From Fonsecaea monophora (taxonomy: Eukaryota > Ascomycota > Eurotiomycetes > Chaetothyriales > Herpotrichiellaceae), in the NCBI RefSeq assembly GCF_001642475.1, contig NW_019173940.1:124001-188000 (forward strand): DNA of 64,000 nt, read 5' to 3'. The position numbers and the translations under genes are program-made. A model generated the notes under the pieces. The model worked only from the letters and a program-made list of their open reading frames with translations, did not search any database and was not told the origin of the DNA. The first letter of the stretch is position 1, and every line of letters begins with the position of its first letter. Below, in pieces: positions 1-9,592 of the stretch.

Positions 1-3000
1 GACAATCTGTACAAATGGCAAACCGAAAGCGAGATTCGAGCCATGTTGGAACAAATACCCGAGAACATGACGAAAATGTACTCACAAATGCTGCTTTCGA
101 TTACCGAGAATGACAATAAACGAAGAGTCAAATTGGCAAAAGAGTTGCTCCAGTGGGTGGTTTGTGCTCCACAACCTTTAACCCTGGATCAATTAAGGGA
201 CGGCATAAGCAAAGAATATCCCGACATCTTAGACCTCAAGAAGACAGTTCGTGATGTCTGTGGCCACTTCATTTTCATCAGCAACACAAACCATGTCATG
301 ATGATACACCAAACTGCTCGCGACTTCCTGACAAATGATTTCAATGGGATCAGCGAACTGGATCGTCAAAGCGCCAGCAGTGCTGTCTTGATAAAAAGTC
401 TCTCCAGCATCAGTAACCCTTCTACTCGCGCTTTGGCCATCGGTGCGAAGGGGAGCCTGTCAATCCGAATGGAGCTTGAAGCTCAGCATCCGTTCTCACT
501 TTATGCTGCCAACTCGTGGTTCCACTACCTTGAATATGCCGATTCTGTTTCCGAGGAGGCACTTAGAGCACTGGACACATTTTTCGGCGGTCCCAATGTG
601 CTCGATTGGATCTACATTCTCACTGTCAAAGACGAAGTCGGCGCGTTGGCTAGAGCCGGAAGCGCTCTGTTGAAGTTTGTTACCAGCAACCACGGGCGCA
701 AGATTTCAATGGACCATCGACTGCCAACCTTTGAGCTCCTCGGGAACTGGGGGACAGACCTGATGAGGATAGCAGCAAAATTTACACGGTATCTCACGAC
801 GCAGCCGTATGCCATCTATGAGATAATTCCAGCTTTGTCTCCCCCAATTTCAATGATCAACCGCCAATTCCGACAGTGCAAGGGCCCAAAGATCACGATA
901 ACCGGTCAAAATGAGTCGTGGACAGACGTGTTTGGGCGATTCTCACTTTCTCAGGACGAGATAGCCTTGAAGATCGTGTCAACCAGTGCTCACCTCGCTG
1001 TGCTTACAAGAGGCGGTATTACGCGTGTATGGAGCTCCACCGATTTTAAAGGGATATGCACACTCCGCCATGGTGAAGCTGTGGTAGATATGTGTATGAA
1101 CCACCGGGGTGACATGCTTGTAACCTACGGCCTGAACACAACGATCGTCTGGGACGTCCCTGCGGGCACCGTGCGTCTTCGAGTGCCAAACATAGGAAAT
1201 AGCAGAGCAATGTCGCTTACATTTGCAATGAATGACCAGCGCGTCCTGGCCGCAACAGATGACAGTGTGGTCAGGTTCTTGGAGATTGCGGAGGATGGTG
1301 CGGCGTGGAAAGTCCTTGATGGGTCTCTACTCAAAGAGAATCCTCGACCCGACTTGGTCATCATGAATAGTCCGAGTTGCGTGGTTTTCAATGCAAGTGG
1401 TACACAGATCGGAGTCTGCTATAGGTCATTCCCTCTGACGGTCTGGGACTTGAACAGAGCTACGATCATTCGTCGGTGTTTGAGGCCGGTCGTTCACTCA
1501 AATCCTGCGTCAGTCTCCTCACCAACTTGGTTTCCCGTGGAATTCTTCAACTGGAATCCTGTCACTGGTCACATCATTGGCTGGTACAAGGGCAACAACC
1601 TTTTCAAGTGGCACCCCGTCACAGATGAGACTCACGAAGTCCCAGCTTGTGTCGACGGATTGGTTTGCAGTCCGAATGGGAAGTTATTTGTGACGAGTAA
1701 CAGTGACGGGATTGTCCAGCTTTGGGACTTTGCGTCTTTCACCGTGACATACCAACTTTCCTCGGGAGACTTGATCAGTGGTTTATCCTTCAGCCCGGAT
1801 TCCGAGCGGTTTTATGATATCCGGGGATCGACTATCACTGCATGGGAGCCCGGTGGGTTGGCTCAGCTTTCAGGGCCGGGCGAGGCTTTCGGCGGCCCTC
1901 TCTGTGAGAAGCAAGGGACAGCGATGTGCAGCGTACGCCAAGTGAAAGTGACACAATCCCCAAGTCTTATCGCCATCTCTTCAGCTCCAGATGGCCTACG
2001 GTATGTGACGGCCAATGATCATGGCGAGGTTCATCTGGCGGACGTGCGAGACACATTCAAGATTGAACTGACAAGATTCCCCAACCTTGTATGCGTTTCT
2101 CATCTGGTCTGGAGTCCAAGAGGCGGCATGATTGTTGTTGCCGACCTCACAGCCGATGTCCGCATATTGCAGATCGACAACAGTACCTCCAGTCAACTCA
2201 AGCATACACGTGTTCAACTCTTCCAACGGCCAAAGCTGAGCCTCGGAGGTGGCGCAGTACACCAAATGCTAGTGGACTTTTCGTCGAAAATGCTGCTTGT
2301 TCTTACCGACAAGCTTGCTCAACTGTGGAGTATCCATGACTGCTGCGTAAAGATTTCTGCTCCCATGATCGGGGCTGCTCAACATAGTTGGTTCAATCAG
2401 CCTACCAACCATGACCTGTTCTTGGGAGTTGGGCCTGAATATATCAGGGTATTTCAATGGTCCAGCTTACAGCAGATGTACCAGATCAAATTCAGTAGTA
2501 CCCTTTTATCTCTGGCCAGGCAGCCGACACTTACTCCTCCGATGGACGAAACAACCCATAATCTTGCTCCGGATGAATCATCAGACTCAAGAGAGGAACC
2601 AGCTATGAAGATCAGCAAGGCCATCTTCACACAGGACGGCAAGCATATTCTCATATATCTCAGAGAAAGCATCCCTGGAAGTAAGCCTCAGAAAAAACTA
2701 CTTGTTCTACCGGTCAAGGCAATGGATGCAGCTATCAATCTGGGCAAGGAAGCGATCCTCGAGTGCATGGAGGTCCGGAGCGATCTTGTGGAGATCCTTG
2801 AAATCCCTTTGGGAATCTTAGCAGGAGAGCAGCTAATCTTCTTCGATTGTGACTTTTGGCTGTGCTCGGTCGACCTCACTCGACAAGCGGACATGGATGT
2901 TAGGCGTCACTACTTCATCCCAAGAGACTGGACGAGCATTGAAGGTCTAGAACAGAGCTTGATCCTGCCAGAAGGGACCTTGCTCTGTATCCAGGAAGGC

Positions 3001-3045
3001 AATGTCGTGACGATCAGGAGCAATCTGATTGGTATCGGGTTTTAA
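1..3045 (+). CDS. NACHT/WD40 repeat protein (NLR-like), 5' end outside the window
   Basis: The reading frame is open to base 1, and the first in-frame ATG (43) lies inside a conserved region, so this is the 3' part of a longer gene. The first ~110 residues match the segment after a NACHT ATPase in fungal NLR-like proteins: the run around MLEQIPENM, then HFIFISNTNHVMMIHQTARDFL. A helical linker follows (about 110-290), then degenerate WD40-type blades from about residue 300 to the end, with recurring endings such as TRVWSS, TIVWDV, TVWDLN and VQLWDF. The Walker A/B part and any N-terminal effector domain would lie upstream and are not seen. Such proteins are cytosolic signal-transducing ATPases, often tied to non-self recognition in fungi; that role is inferred. 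The blades are divergent rather than near-identical, so this is not a recently amplified repeat array. Confidence 0.85.
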   Translation, partial: DNLYKWQTESEIRAMLEQIPENMTKMYSQMLLSITENDNKRRVKLAKELLQWVVCAPQPLTLDQLRDGISKEYPDILDLKKTVRDVCGHFIFISNTNHVMMIHQTARDFLTNDFNGISELDRQSASSAVLIKSLSSISNPSTRALAIGAKGSLSIRMELEAQHPFSLYAANSWFHYLEYADSVSEEALRALDTFFGGPNVLDWIYILTVKDEVGALARAGSALLKFVTSNHGRKISMDHRLPTFELLGNWGTDLMRIAAKFTRYLTTQPYAIYEIIPALSPPISMINRQFRQCKGPKITITGQNESWTDVFGRFSLSQDEIALKIVSTSAHLAVLTRGGITRVWSSTDFKGICTLRHGEAVVDMCMNHRGDMLVTYGLNTTIVWDVPAGTVRLRVPNIGNSRAMSLTFAMNDQRVLAATDDSVVRFLEIAEDGAAWKVLDGSLLKENPRPDLVIMNSPSCVVFNASGTQIGVCYRSFPLTVWDLNRATIIRRCLRPVVHSNPASVSSPTWFPVEFFNWNPVTGHIIGWYKGNNLFKWHPVTDETHEVPACVDGLVCSPNGKLFVTSNSDGIVQLWDFASFTVTYQLSSGDLISGLSFSPDSERFYDIRGSTITAWEPGGLAQLSGPGEAFGGPLCEKQGTAMCSVRQVKVTQSPSLIAISSAPDGLRYVTANDHGEVHLADVRDTFKIELTRFPNLVCVSHLVWSPRGGMIVVADLTADVRILQIDNSTSSQLKHTRVQLFQRPKLSLGGGAVHQMLVDFSSKMLLVLTDKLAQLWSIHDCCVKISAPMIGAAQHSWFNQPTNHDLFLGVGPEYIRVFQWSSLQQMYQIKFSSTLLSLARQPTLTPPMDETTHNLAPDESSDSREEPAMKISKAIFTQDGKHILIYLRESIPGSKPQKKLLVLPVKAMDAAINLGKEAILECMEVRSDLVEILEIPLGILAGEQLIFFDCDFWLCSVDLTRQADMDVRRHYFIPRDWTSIEGLEQSLILPEGTLLCIQEGNVVTIRSNLIGIGF

Positions 3046-3484
3046 AGCCGTGGCCAGTGAGGCTCACAGTGGTCGTCCAGCATGAATGTAAGAAGCGACA
3101 CATCTGTTGTTGCTCTGAGGTCTGACTCCTTGACAGAGGAACCGGGATCTCATATTTATCGAGGTGCATTATGTATAGAGACACTCCTCTTGTACCCCTT
3201 GGAATATTTCAGCACCCACCAGGTTTTGTTGATGGAGGAAGATCATTGCATACCAACCCCCACACCAATCCCTCTCTCCCTTATATCAACATATCTGCTA
3301 CAGTCAGGGAGCCTCATTCTTTTTCCTCGAGCAGCGTGACTGCAACGTTGAAAAGACTCACAATGCCTGTGGGATAACACTTGCGGTTGCCTTCTACTTA
3401 TCAGAGAGCAACCCGGTCTCTTCGAACTGGCTGACATGTCGCGACAATCATTGTTATCATCACCTTTACTAGACCAGGGAAACC
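3046..3484. other. Intergenic region upstream of the MFS transporter
   Basis: No supported gene. It must hold the 3' UTR of the WD40 gene and the promoter of the MFS transporter, which start in the same direction. The short open frames here have no recognisable family. Confidence 0.5.
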
Positions 3485-5032
3485 ATGGAAAAAAAGAATG
3501 TCGAAGATGGCTCAAAGCCCGTCGTCGAGACAGCACCTGTCACGTATACGGTCTTTGGGCCTAACCAGAAACGATTGCTCATTGCACTCCTTGGATTTGC
3601 TACCATCACCTCCCCACTGACAGCTACGATATATTTTCCTCTTCTGCCTCTTCTAAGAGAGCACTTTCACACCACTACACAGGCCATCAATCTCACCCTG
3701 ACAATCTATGTCATCTTCCAGGCAATCTCTCCGGCGGTGATCGGACCACTGTCGGACAACATGGGCCGGAGACCGGCATACCTATTCACCCTGTCACTGT
3801 ACACGGCGGCGAACCTGGGCTTAGCTCTTAACAGGAACCACTACGGGGTCTTGCTGGGATTGAGAGCAATCCAGAGCCTGGGAGCAAGTACCGCTTACGC
3901 CATCAGCTTTGGTGTTGTTGCGGATGTCTGTGTGCCGAGTGAAAGGGGCAGGATGCTGGGACCAGTGAGCATGGCGTTGAACCTTGGGGCTTGTATTGGC
4001 CCAGTGGTCGGTGGATGGGTCTCATACTCCAGCGGCAGCTTCGAATGGATCTTTTGGGCCCTTGTCATTGTGGGCGGGCTGCTTTTATTCTTTGTCGGAA
4101 CCTTCTTACCAGAGACAGCTCGATCGCTTGTGGGCAATGGGGCACAGCGAGCAAGCCTACCACTATGGGAATGGACGTGGTTGCGTATGATTCAGCGACT
4201 TACTCCAATCGACCTGCTAAGGAGGAGCGCGAAAAGAGGGCGTGAGTCTTCGCGAGGAAGGCCAGACGAGGATCCGGGATCGCCATCGTATCCAAAGTCG
4301 GTCTCGCGGCTACGGATGAGCAACCCACTCACCTGCCTGCGGATCATTTTCCACCTCGATACTTTCTTCGTGCTCTGGATGCATGGATCGTTCTACACGG
4401 TGGACTACTCGCTTGTTGCCGCCATCCCGGACATCTACAAACAGATCTATCGCTTCAATGAGCTCCAGATCGGGCTGACATACCTGCCGCGCGCCGTCGG
4501 AATCATCGTGGGCGGTTATTTCATTGGCAGGGTCATGGATTTCAACTACAAAGCCACAGCTAGGCAGATCAATTGGAGTATCGACAGTGTATCAGGTGAC
4601 GAACTGAGGGAGTTTCCGATCGAACGAGCTCGCGCCCGCGGGAGCGGCTGGCTCCTGCTCGTTTCCACCGCTGGCCTCGTCGGATACGGCTGGGCTGTAC
4701 ATTACCACGTCCACGTATCCGTGTTGCTGATCTTGCAGTTCATGCAGGGGTTCTGGGGGACGTGTTTCTACACCGTCTACAACACGTTGCTGGTCGATGT
4801 ATTTCCGCAAGGTCCGAGCGCCGCCGCCGCCGCGGCGAGTATCACGAGATGTGCCATGGCGGCTGCAGGCGTCGCAGTGTTGCAACCTCTATTCGACGCC
4901 GCAGAGAGAGGCTGGTACTTTACCGTCCTGGGGTTATGGGAGTGGCACTATTGGCGGGGTGGCGTTGTGGTGTATCAAGAAGAAAGGGATGGGTTGGAGA
5001 AAGCGGCGTTTGGACCGAGCCAGTGCGGCTGA
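3485..5032 (+). CDS. MFS transporter, DHA1-like, with apparent 3' frameshift
   Basis: A 12-helix major facilitator protein. Helix 1 starts near residue 30, and motif A (GPLSDNMGRRP) lies between helices 2 and 3, followed by the motif-C-like GACIGPVVGGW. A basic central loop (about 220-275) separates the two six-helix halves. This is the DHA1 drug:H+ antiporter type, acting at the plasma membrane. The frame as written ends at 5032 with a charged, non-membrane tail. From about 4934 the next frame (codons starting at multiples of 3) instead encodes GSGTIGGVALWCIKKKGMGW and a basic tail ending at 5069, which is the usual last helix and tail of this family. Removing one G from the GGGG run at 4930-4933 joins the two. 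The break is therefore either a sequence error or a recent mutation altering the C-terminus. The next gene downstream, same strand, is a cis-aconitate decarboxylase-like enzyme, so export of its product is a plausible role. Confidence 0.85.
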   Translation: MEKKNVEDGSKPVVETAPVTYTVFGPNQKRLLIALLGFATITSPLTATIYFPLLPLLREHFHTTTQAINLTLTIYVIFQAISPAVIGPLSDNMGRRPAYLFTLSLYTAANLGLALNRNHYGVLLGLRAIQSLGASTAYAISFGVVADVCVPSERGRMLGPVSMALNLGACIGPVVGGWVSYSSGSFEWIFWALVIVGGLLLFFVGTFLPETARSLVGNGAQRASLPLWEWTWLRMIQRLTPIDLLRRSAKRGRESSRGRPDEDPGSPSYPKSVSRLRMSNPLTCLRIIFHLDTFFVLWMHGSFYTVDYSLVAAIPDIYKQIYRFNELQIGLTYLPRAVGIIVGGYFIGRVMDFNYKATARQINWSIDSVSGDELREFPIERARARGSGWLLLVSTAGLVGYGWAVHYHVHVSVLLILQFMQGFWGTCFYTVYNTLLVDVFPQGPSAAAAAASITRCAMAAAGVAVLQPLFDAAERGWYFTVLGLWEWHYWRGGVVVYQEERDGLEKAAFGPSQCG

Positions 5033-5079
5033 GATGTCTCCTGTTGTTGTGGAGGAAAGATCAAACTAGACCTGGATGA

Positions 5080-5876
5080 TGATGTAAGTCATCCCGATCA
5101 GTATAGTAGCAGGGTTCATGAGAGGGATGTCCATCTACGGGCCCAAGCAGACCCAATTCAATTCAATTCTTGCGAGGTATTCGGTCGTAACCACCACCTC
5201 GGAGTATAGAATGCCAAATCGGACTTGTCGACCAAAATCGGCTTCGGCACGTTATTCCTCCGCTCCGTAGACCCGCACTTTCAGCCTCCACACTTCAGTC
5301 CTTTGACATTGTTCTCAACGGCATCAAGGCCACCACCAGCTCCTGTCTCGGACGCAGTATTGGCACGAGACGCTTCTTTGCCCCTTTCAGTTAAACTATA
5401 CATCGTACTCACACGCCAGGCCCCCTACTGACTGTATCGTCCCTCTCACCACCGGTACCGGGCCGTTTTCAGGAGGACAGCTCCATTCATGCATGTCCGT
5501 AGTGCATGGTGCCGTGGTGCGTGGTGTCGTGGAGCGTGGTGAATCTGATGTTGCACCACCATGTTCGTTCCCTTTGTCGCATAGGTACAGGTCCAAGCTC
5601 GGGCTTAGGACCAGGACTAGGACCAAGGCCAGGGCTGGGGTGAGTGAATGAGTAAGTGAGCAAGGGAGTGTCGAATGAAGAATCGGGATGGGGAATACCG
5701 TGTCGGGAAGTATATATTCTTAGGGTTTGTCTCTGCGGATCTTCCTTGGATGAGTGCAGTGGTGGTCTAAGACTACGCCTACGTCCACTCCAGGTTCCTT
5801 GTGAAATTCATTGACAACTCGATAACTCGGTTCAAAAGTCATATTATACAGCCACAGGAGAGATACCCGAGGCACC
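5080..5876. other. Intergenic/promoter region of the decarboxylase-like gene
   Basis: No coding sequence supported. Contains a G/T-rich imperfect repeat at about 5505-5543 (repeating GTGGTG-like units) and a TATA-like TATATATT at 5711-5718, about 160 bp before the ATG at 5877. The ATG sits in a good context (CACCATGT). Confidence 0.4.
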
Positions 5877-7394
5877 ATGTCTCCTCATTCAAAGGCGACG
5901 GCAAAGCAGGACGAGACATCACACGACCCTACCGCCGTGAGCGACCCGTCCAGCATCACGGGCAGACTGTGCACTTGGATCCACGACACCACCATCGACT
6001 CGATCCCCGACGACGTGGTGCGGCGCGCAAAGTACCTGATCCTCGATGGCATCGCCTGCGGCCTGGTCGCCGCGCACCTCCCGTGGTCCGAGATCGCGGC
6101 GCGCGCCATCTTCAACATGGAGCCCGAGGGCCAATGCACCGTCATCGGCTGGGGTGGCGTCAACAAAAAACTGTCCCCGCTCGCAGCGAGTATCTTGAAC
6201 AGCACCTTCATCCAGGGCTTCGAGCTCGACGACTACCACTCCACGGCGCCGTTGCACTCGTGCTCCATTCTCATCCCTGCGCTGTTCGCCGCCGTCGAGG
6301 CCGACACTTCGCGCACCTTCTCGGGCCAGGACTACCTCAAGGCGTTTATCGTCGGCTGCGAAGTCGGGCCTCGAGTCGGACTGGCCCTGCATGGCGCCGA
6401 CCTCCTCTCTCGTGGCTGGCACTCGGGCGCCGTGCAAGGACCCTCGGCGTCTGCCGCGGCAGTGTCCTCCCTCCTGGGCTTGCCGCCTGGGTACGTGGAG
6501 TCCGCGCTGGGGATAGCCTGCACACAAGCGGGAGGCTTGATGTCGGCGCAATTCGGCTCCATGGCGAAACGCATGCAACACGGGTTCGCGTCGCGCAACG
6601 GGCTCTTTGCCGCCCTGCTCGCCAAGGAAGGGTACACGGGGATCCAGGAGGTCTACGAGACGCCGTACGGCGGGTTTTTATCCATGTTCTCCGAAGGAGT
6701 GACCAAGTTCACGCCCAAGTCCCTCCCTGACGAGCTGGTCAGCGGGCTCGGCGAGAGGTGGGAACTGCAGGGGATCCGGATCAAGCTGCACGCGGCCATG
6801 GCGGCGCTGCACGGGACGATCGACTGCATCGAGAAGCTGCAGCGGGAGCACGAGTCGCTCTTCGCGGCCGACAACCTGGACAAGATCGAGGCCATCACGA
6901 CGCAGCACTCGAAGCCGGCCTTTGAGCACGGCGGCTGGACCGCCCCGCCGGACAAGCCACTGACGCCGACGGCCGCGCAGATGTCGATCCAGTACGCGGC
7001 CGCGGCGCAGCTGGTCGACCGCACGGTGCTGATGGCGCAGTTCGGCGCCGACCGGCTCAACCGCCCTCAGCTGCGCGCGCTCATGGCCAAAATCACCCCG
7101 ACGCACAACCCAGAGTTTGACAGCGACCGGCGCAAGGGGTGGCGGACCGTGGTGACGGTGCGGTTTTCAAGCCAAGAAACGGTCGAGACCACGGTCGAGG
7201 GTCCCAAGGGCATCATGCCCCCGGCGACCGACGAGGATATTGTCTCCAAATGGCGCATGCTGGTGCGGGACTTGCTCGACGAGGAGCGAAGGGAGCGGAT
7301 CGAAAAGTGTGTTTTGGGGTTGGACACGCTGGGCGACGTGAGAGAGTTGATTACCTTGTTGGAGGGCGCGGTTGGGTGTCCTATCGTTGTATGA
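5877..7394 (+). CDS. MmgE/PrpD family enzyme, probable cis-aconitate decarboxylase
   Basis: A single-exon, 505-residue protein that matches the MmgE/PrpD fold along its length and is close in size to fungal cis-aconitate decarboxylase (about 490 residues). Hallmarks: RAKYLILDGIACG near residue 50; FELDDYHSTAPLHS (116-128, with D118/D119, H121 and H127 in the region that forms the active site in this family); GWHSGAVQG; ALGIACTQAGGLMSAQ (ending Q225); and AKRMQHGFASRNG (K231, H235), which holds the conserved Lys/His region. These blocks read more like itaconate-forming CadA than 2-methylcitrate dehydratase. Known for the family: CadA decarboxylates cis-aconitate to itaconate in the cytosol. 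I infer the same here, but other MmgE/PrpD lyases or isomerases remain possible. No mitochondrial carrier or regulator gene is adjacent, unlike some itaconate clusters. The region is GC-rich compared with its flanks. Confidence 0.85.
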   Translation: MSPHSKATAKQDETSHDPTAVSDPSSITGRLCTWIHDTTIDSIPDDVVRRAKYLILDGIACGLVAAHLPWSEIAARAIFNMEPEGQCTVIGWGGVNKKLSPLAASILNSTFIQGFELDDYHSTAPLHSCSILIPALFAAVEADTSRTFSGQDYLKAFIVGCEVGPRVGLALHGADLLSRGWHSGAVQGPSASAAAVSSLLGLPPGYVESALGIACTQAGGLMSAQFGSMAKRMQHGFASRNGLFAALLAKEGYTGIQEVYETPYGGFLSMFSEGVTKFTPKSLPDELVSGLGERWELQGIRIKLHAAMAALHGTIDCIEKLQREHESLFAADNLDKIEAITTQHSKPAFEHGGWTAPPDKPLTPTAAQMSIQYAAAAQLVDRTVLMAQFGADRLNRPQLRALMAKITPTHNPEFDSDRRKGWRTVVTVRFSSQETVETTVEGPKGIMPPATDEDIVSKWRMLVRDLLDEERRERIEKCVLGLDTLGDVRELITLLEGAVGCPIVV

Positions 7395-9127
7395 AGCTGT
7401 TTTCTCTTTTTTTTTTCCTCTCTTGCTCTCCCACACACATTCACACACCGCCTTTGTCCGAGGAGCCACTCACTGGATGTTCCACGGTCGTTGACAAAGC
7501 GGTGTGTATAGGATGGAGAAAGGGAAAATTGGAATTTCTTTCGTTTGCGAGACACATCAGTCAGTCAGACGAGGGCAGACCCGACATGTCTTTGGCACAA
7601 CATACCTGAGGGCATTCCCAGTCGCCAGTGTCGGCACCGCCTCGTCACTCTGAGCCACTCGGCGGTGATACTGGCTGGGTATCGTCAAAGTCCACTCCAC
7701 ACTTCCTGTGATCCTTAGGGTTGGAGAGCACACAAAGTCATATTTCCCAATCATACATAGGTAGGTAGTCCCACACCATTGACACCTGGACACATACCTT
7801 TGCTCGACCGATAGCTACGCGTGCACAGGCTGACCGCTCGCCTCTCTGGACCAGCACCAACTTCGACGGTCTCGACTCTGACAACATATTCCAACCCTCG
7901 CCTCGGCTTCCAAATGGACATCTTACTTCAGCTGGCGAGCGTCGTCCCCAGAGAACCGATACCCGAGAGGCGATTCAAATGTGTCACACACGCACACTAG
8001 TACCGAGAGTTTGGAAATCGAATCGAATCGAATCGATTGTGGTACCTACACCACACCACATCAACTACCTAAGTAGCAATCGACGGGCGGGCGGACGGAA
8101 GGGCCACTCTCGTGTGTGCGCGCACACACAGAGTGATTGAGATCCGAGATCTATTCGCCATGCCGTCGTTTAGGTTGACGGACCTTTTGGTCGTTGGACA
8201 GGACCAGATCGATCAAATTGGGTTGGATTGACGGTCCCATTACCGATACCTCACGTATCTGGGTACAAGGTATTGGGGAAAGAGAGCTGAGGTACCACCT
8301 CAGAGAACGAGGATTTGTTTGACAAGCAAACAAGGGCAGGTCGTGCCGTACGCCGTACGCCGTTCGTCGTTTTGTCGTTCGTCATTCGTCTTCGGCACGA
8401 AGGTGACACAGCAGCGGCTCGCGGATTTTTCGAGAAGCAGACAGAGAGAGGGGGAAGATACTGAAACCGACCGACCACAACTCGTCCTGACAGGGCCAGG
8501 GGGGGAAGGGGAGGAGGGATCGCAGGCAAGGAAATGGTCCCGTCCCGACGTTTGAGAGTGACAGTGACACGGTGCCTCCCACCTCCCCTCGCCATGGTCG
8601 AGCCGTTGTGTATCCTCAAACCGCATCTTCGCCTCTCCCACACAAAAGGCAGTGTCCCGAGTGGACTCTTGACTTCGTGATGTTTGACATTTTCACCGCC
8701 CTCACTCTCGCTCCCGCTATCGCTGGGTACGGATTCTCGAGTCGTCAAATCAATCAGTCAGTCATTACCCGCTGGTATAACAGGTGGACGGCGCACATCT
8801 CGTATGTTTGAGGGGGAAAGAAGTGCTGCTGGATAGATTGATATATCGAACTCGCACTCTTTCACCTCGCCTCCACCGTCGAACTTCACACTCGCCATAA
8901 TACAATCGTCATCGCCACTGCGGGTTCATGTCCTAGGATCCTTCTTTGCTGTCACGGTTCTTGTCTTGTGGTGTGTGTACACTTTTTGTCACGAACACGA
9001 CACACTTGCATTTGCCTCGACCATCAGGATCGTTGTCACCTCGAAGCAGCAGCGAACAATCGACACTTGCCAAACAAGCCAACATCGCAAAACGAATACC
9101 AGTGATAAAAAAAGAATGGACGACCAG
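7395..9127. other. Long intergenic region with short repeats
   Basis: About 1.7 kb without a supported gene. It has four tandem copies of AATCG at 8016-8035 and an 18-bp perfect palindrome of alternating purine/pyrimidine at 8112-8129 (GTGTGTGCG/CGCACACAC). Open frames on both strands around 8250-8750 overlap each other, have skewed composition and match nothing I know. Likely 3' UTR of the decarboxylase gene plus upstream region of the small gene at 9347. Confidence 0.4.
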
Positions 9128-9135
9128 TATAAAAG
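9128..9135 (+). promoter_or_regulatory. TATA box of the small Cys protein gene
   Basis: TATAAAAG lies 219 bp before the ATG at 9347 and is followed by a pyrimidine-rich stretch (TCTCTCCCCTTTCTCC) typical of a fungal transcription start. It supports transcription toward 9347. Confidence 0.5.
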
Positions 9136-9346
9136 CCGATCCGCGTCTGGCGCTGGATTCCATCTCTCCCCTTTCTCCTCATACTCACACCCGTACAACA
9201 ACGCGTGTACCAAGCCCGTCAGGAAACCCACGGGAAAGAGACAACCCGGCGAGAGTAAATATACTTCGACCACGCAGATCCTCGAGAAGAACAGGACGTC
9301 GAGCAGACAACATCCAACCACCCCAAATCCGCGCAAGCATTCCAAA

Positions 9347-9592
9347 ATGCCAAAGTGTGCGTACTGCGGGAACCAGTCCGACCACTACTCGTGCAATTGC
9401 GGGTCGGAATACGCCAGCACGTCGTCGGTTGATCAGAATCCCACGTCGTTGAACGACCCCAAGCCAGAGATGGGCGTCTCGGCCTCGGTCGCGGGGATGA
9501 GGTCTGGTTCTTCGTCGCATACATCGACTCAATCCAAGCACTATGTCGGTAGTAAGGGCAGTGGGTCCTCGAGCAGTCGGGATCGGAGATGA
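9347..9592 (+). CDS. Small Cys-containing hypothetical protein (81 aa)
   Basis: The protein begins MPKCAYCGNQSDHYSCNCGS: C4 and C7 form a CxxC, and C16 and C18 a CxC, with H13 between, so a small zinc-binding knuckle is possible. The rest is a Ser/Thr/Gly-rich, probably disordered tail ending in SSSSRDRR. There is no signal peptide or membrane segment. The ATG context (CCAAAATGCC) is acceptable, and a consensus TATA box lies about 220 bp upstream. The frame stays open upstream of this ATG back past the TATA box, so a longer product cannot be excluded, but the TATA position favours this start. I do not recognise the family. Confidence 0.5.
   Translation: MPKCAYCGNQSDHYSCNCGSEYASTSSVDQNPTSLNDPKPEMGVSASVAGMRSGSSSHTSTQSKHYVGSKGSGSSSSRDRR

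Noticed and set aside
5801..6730. Long Arg/His-rich open frame across the decarboxylase gene, and 5919-6581 on the other strand
   Set aside because: Both are shadows of a GC-rich coding sequence; their translations are low-complexity, while the 5877-7394 frame matches a known family throughout.
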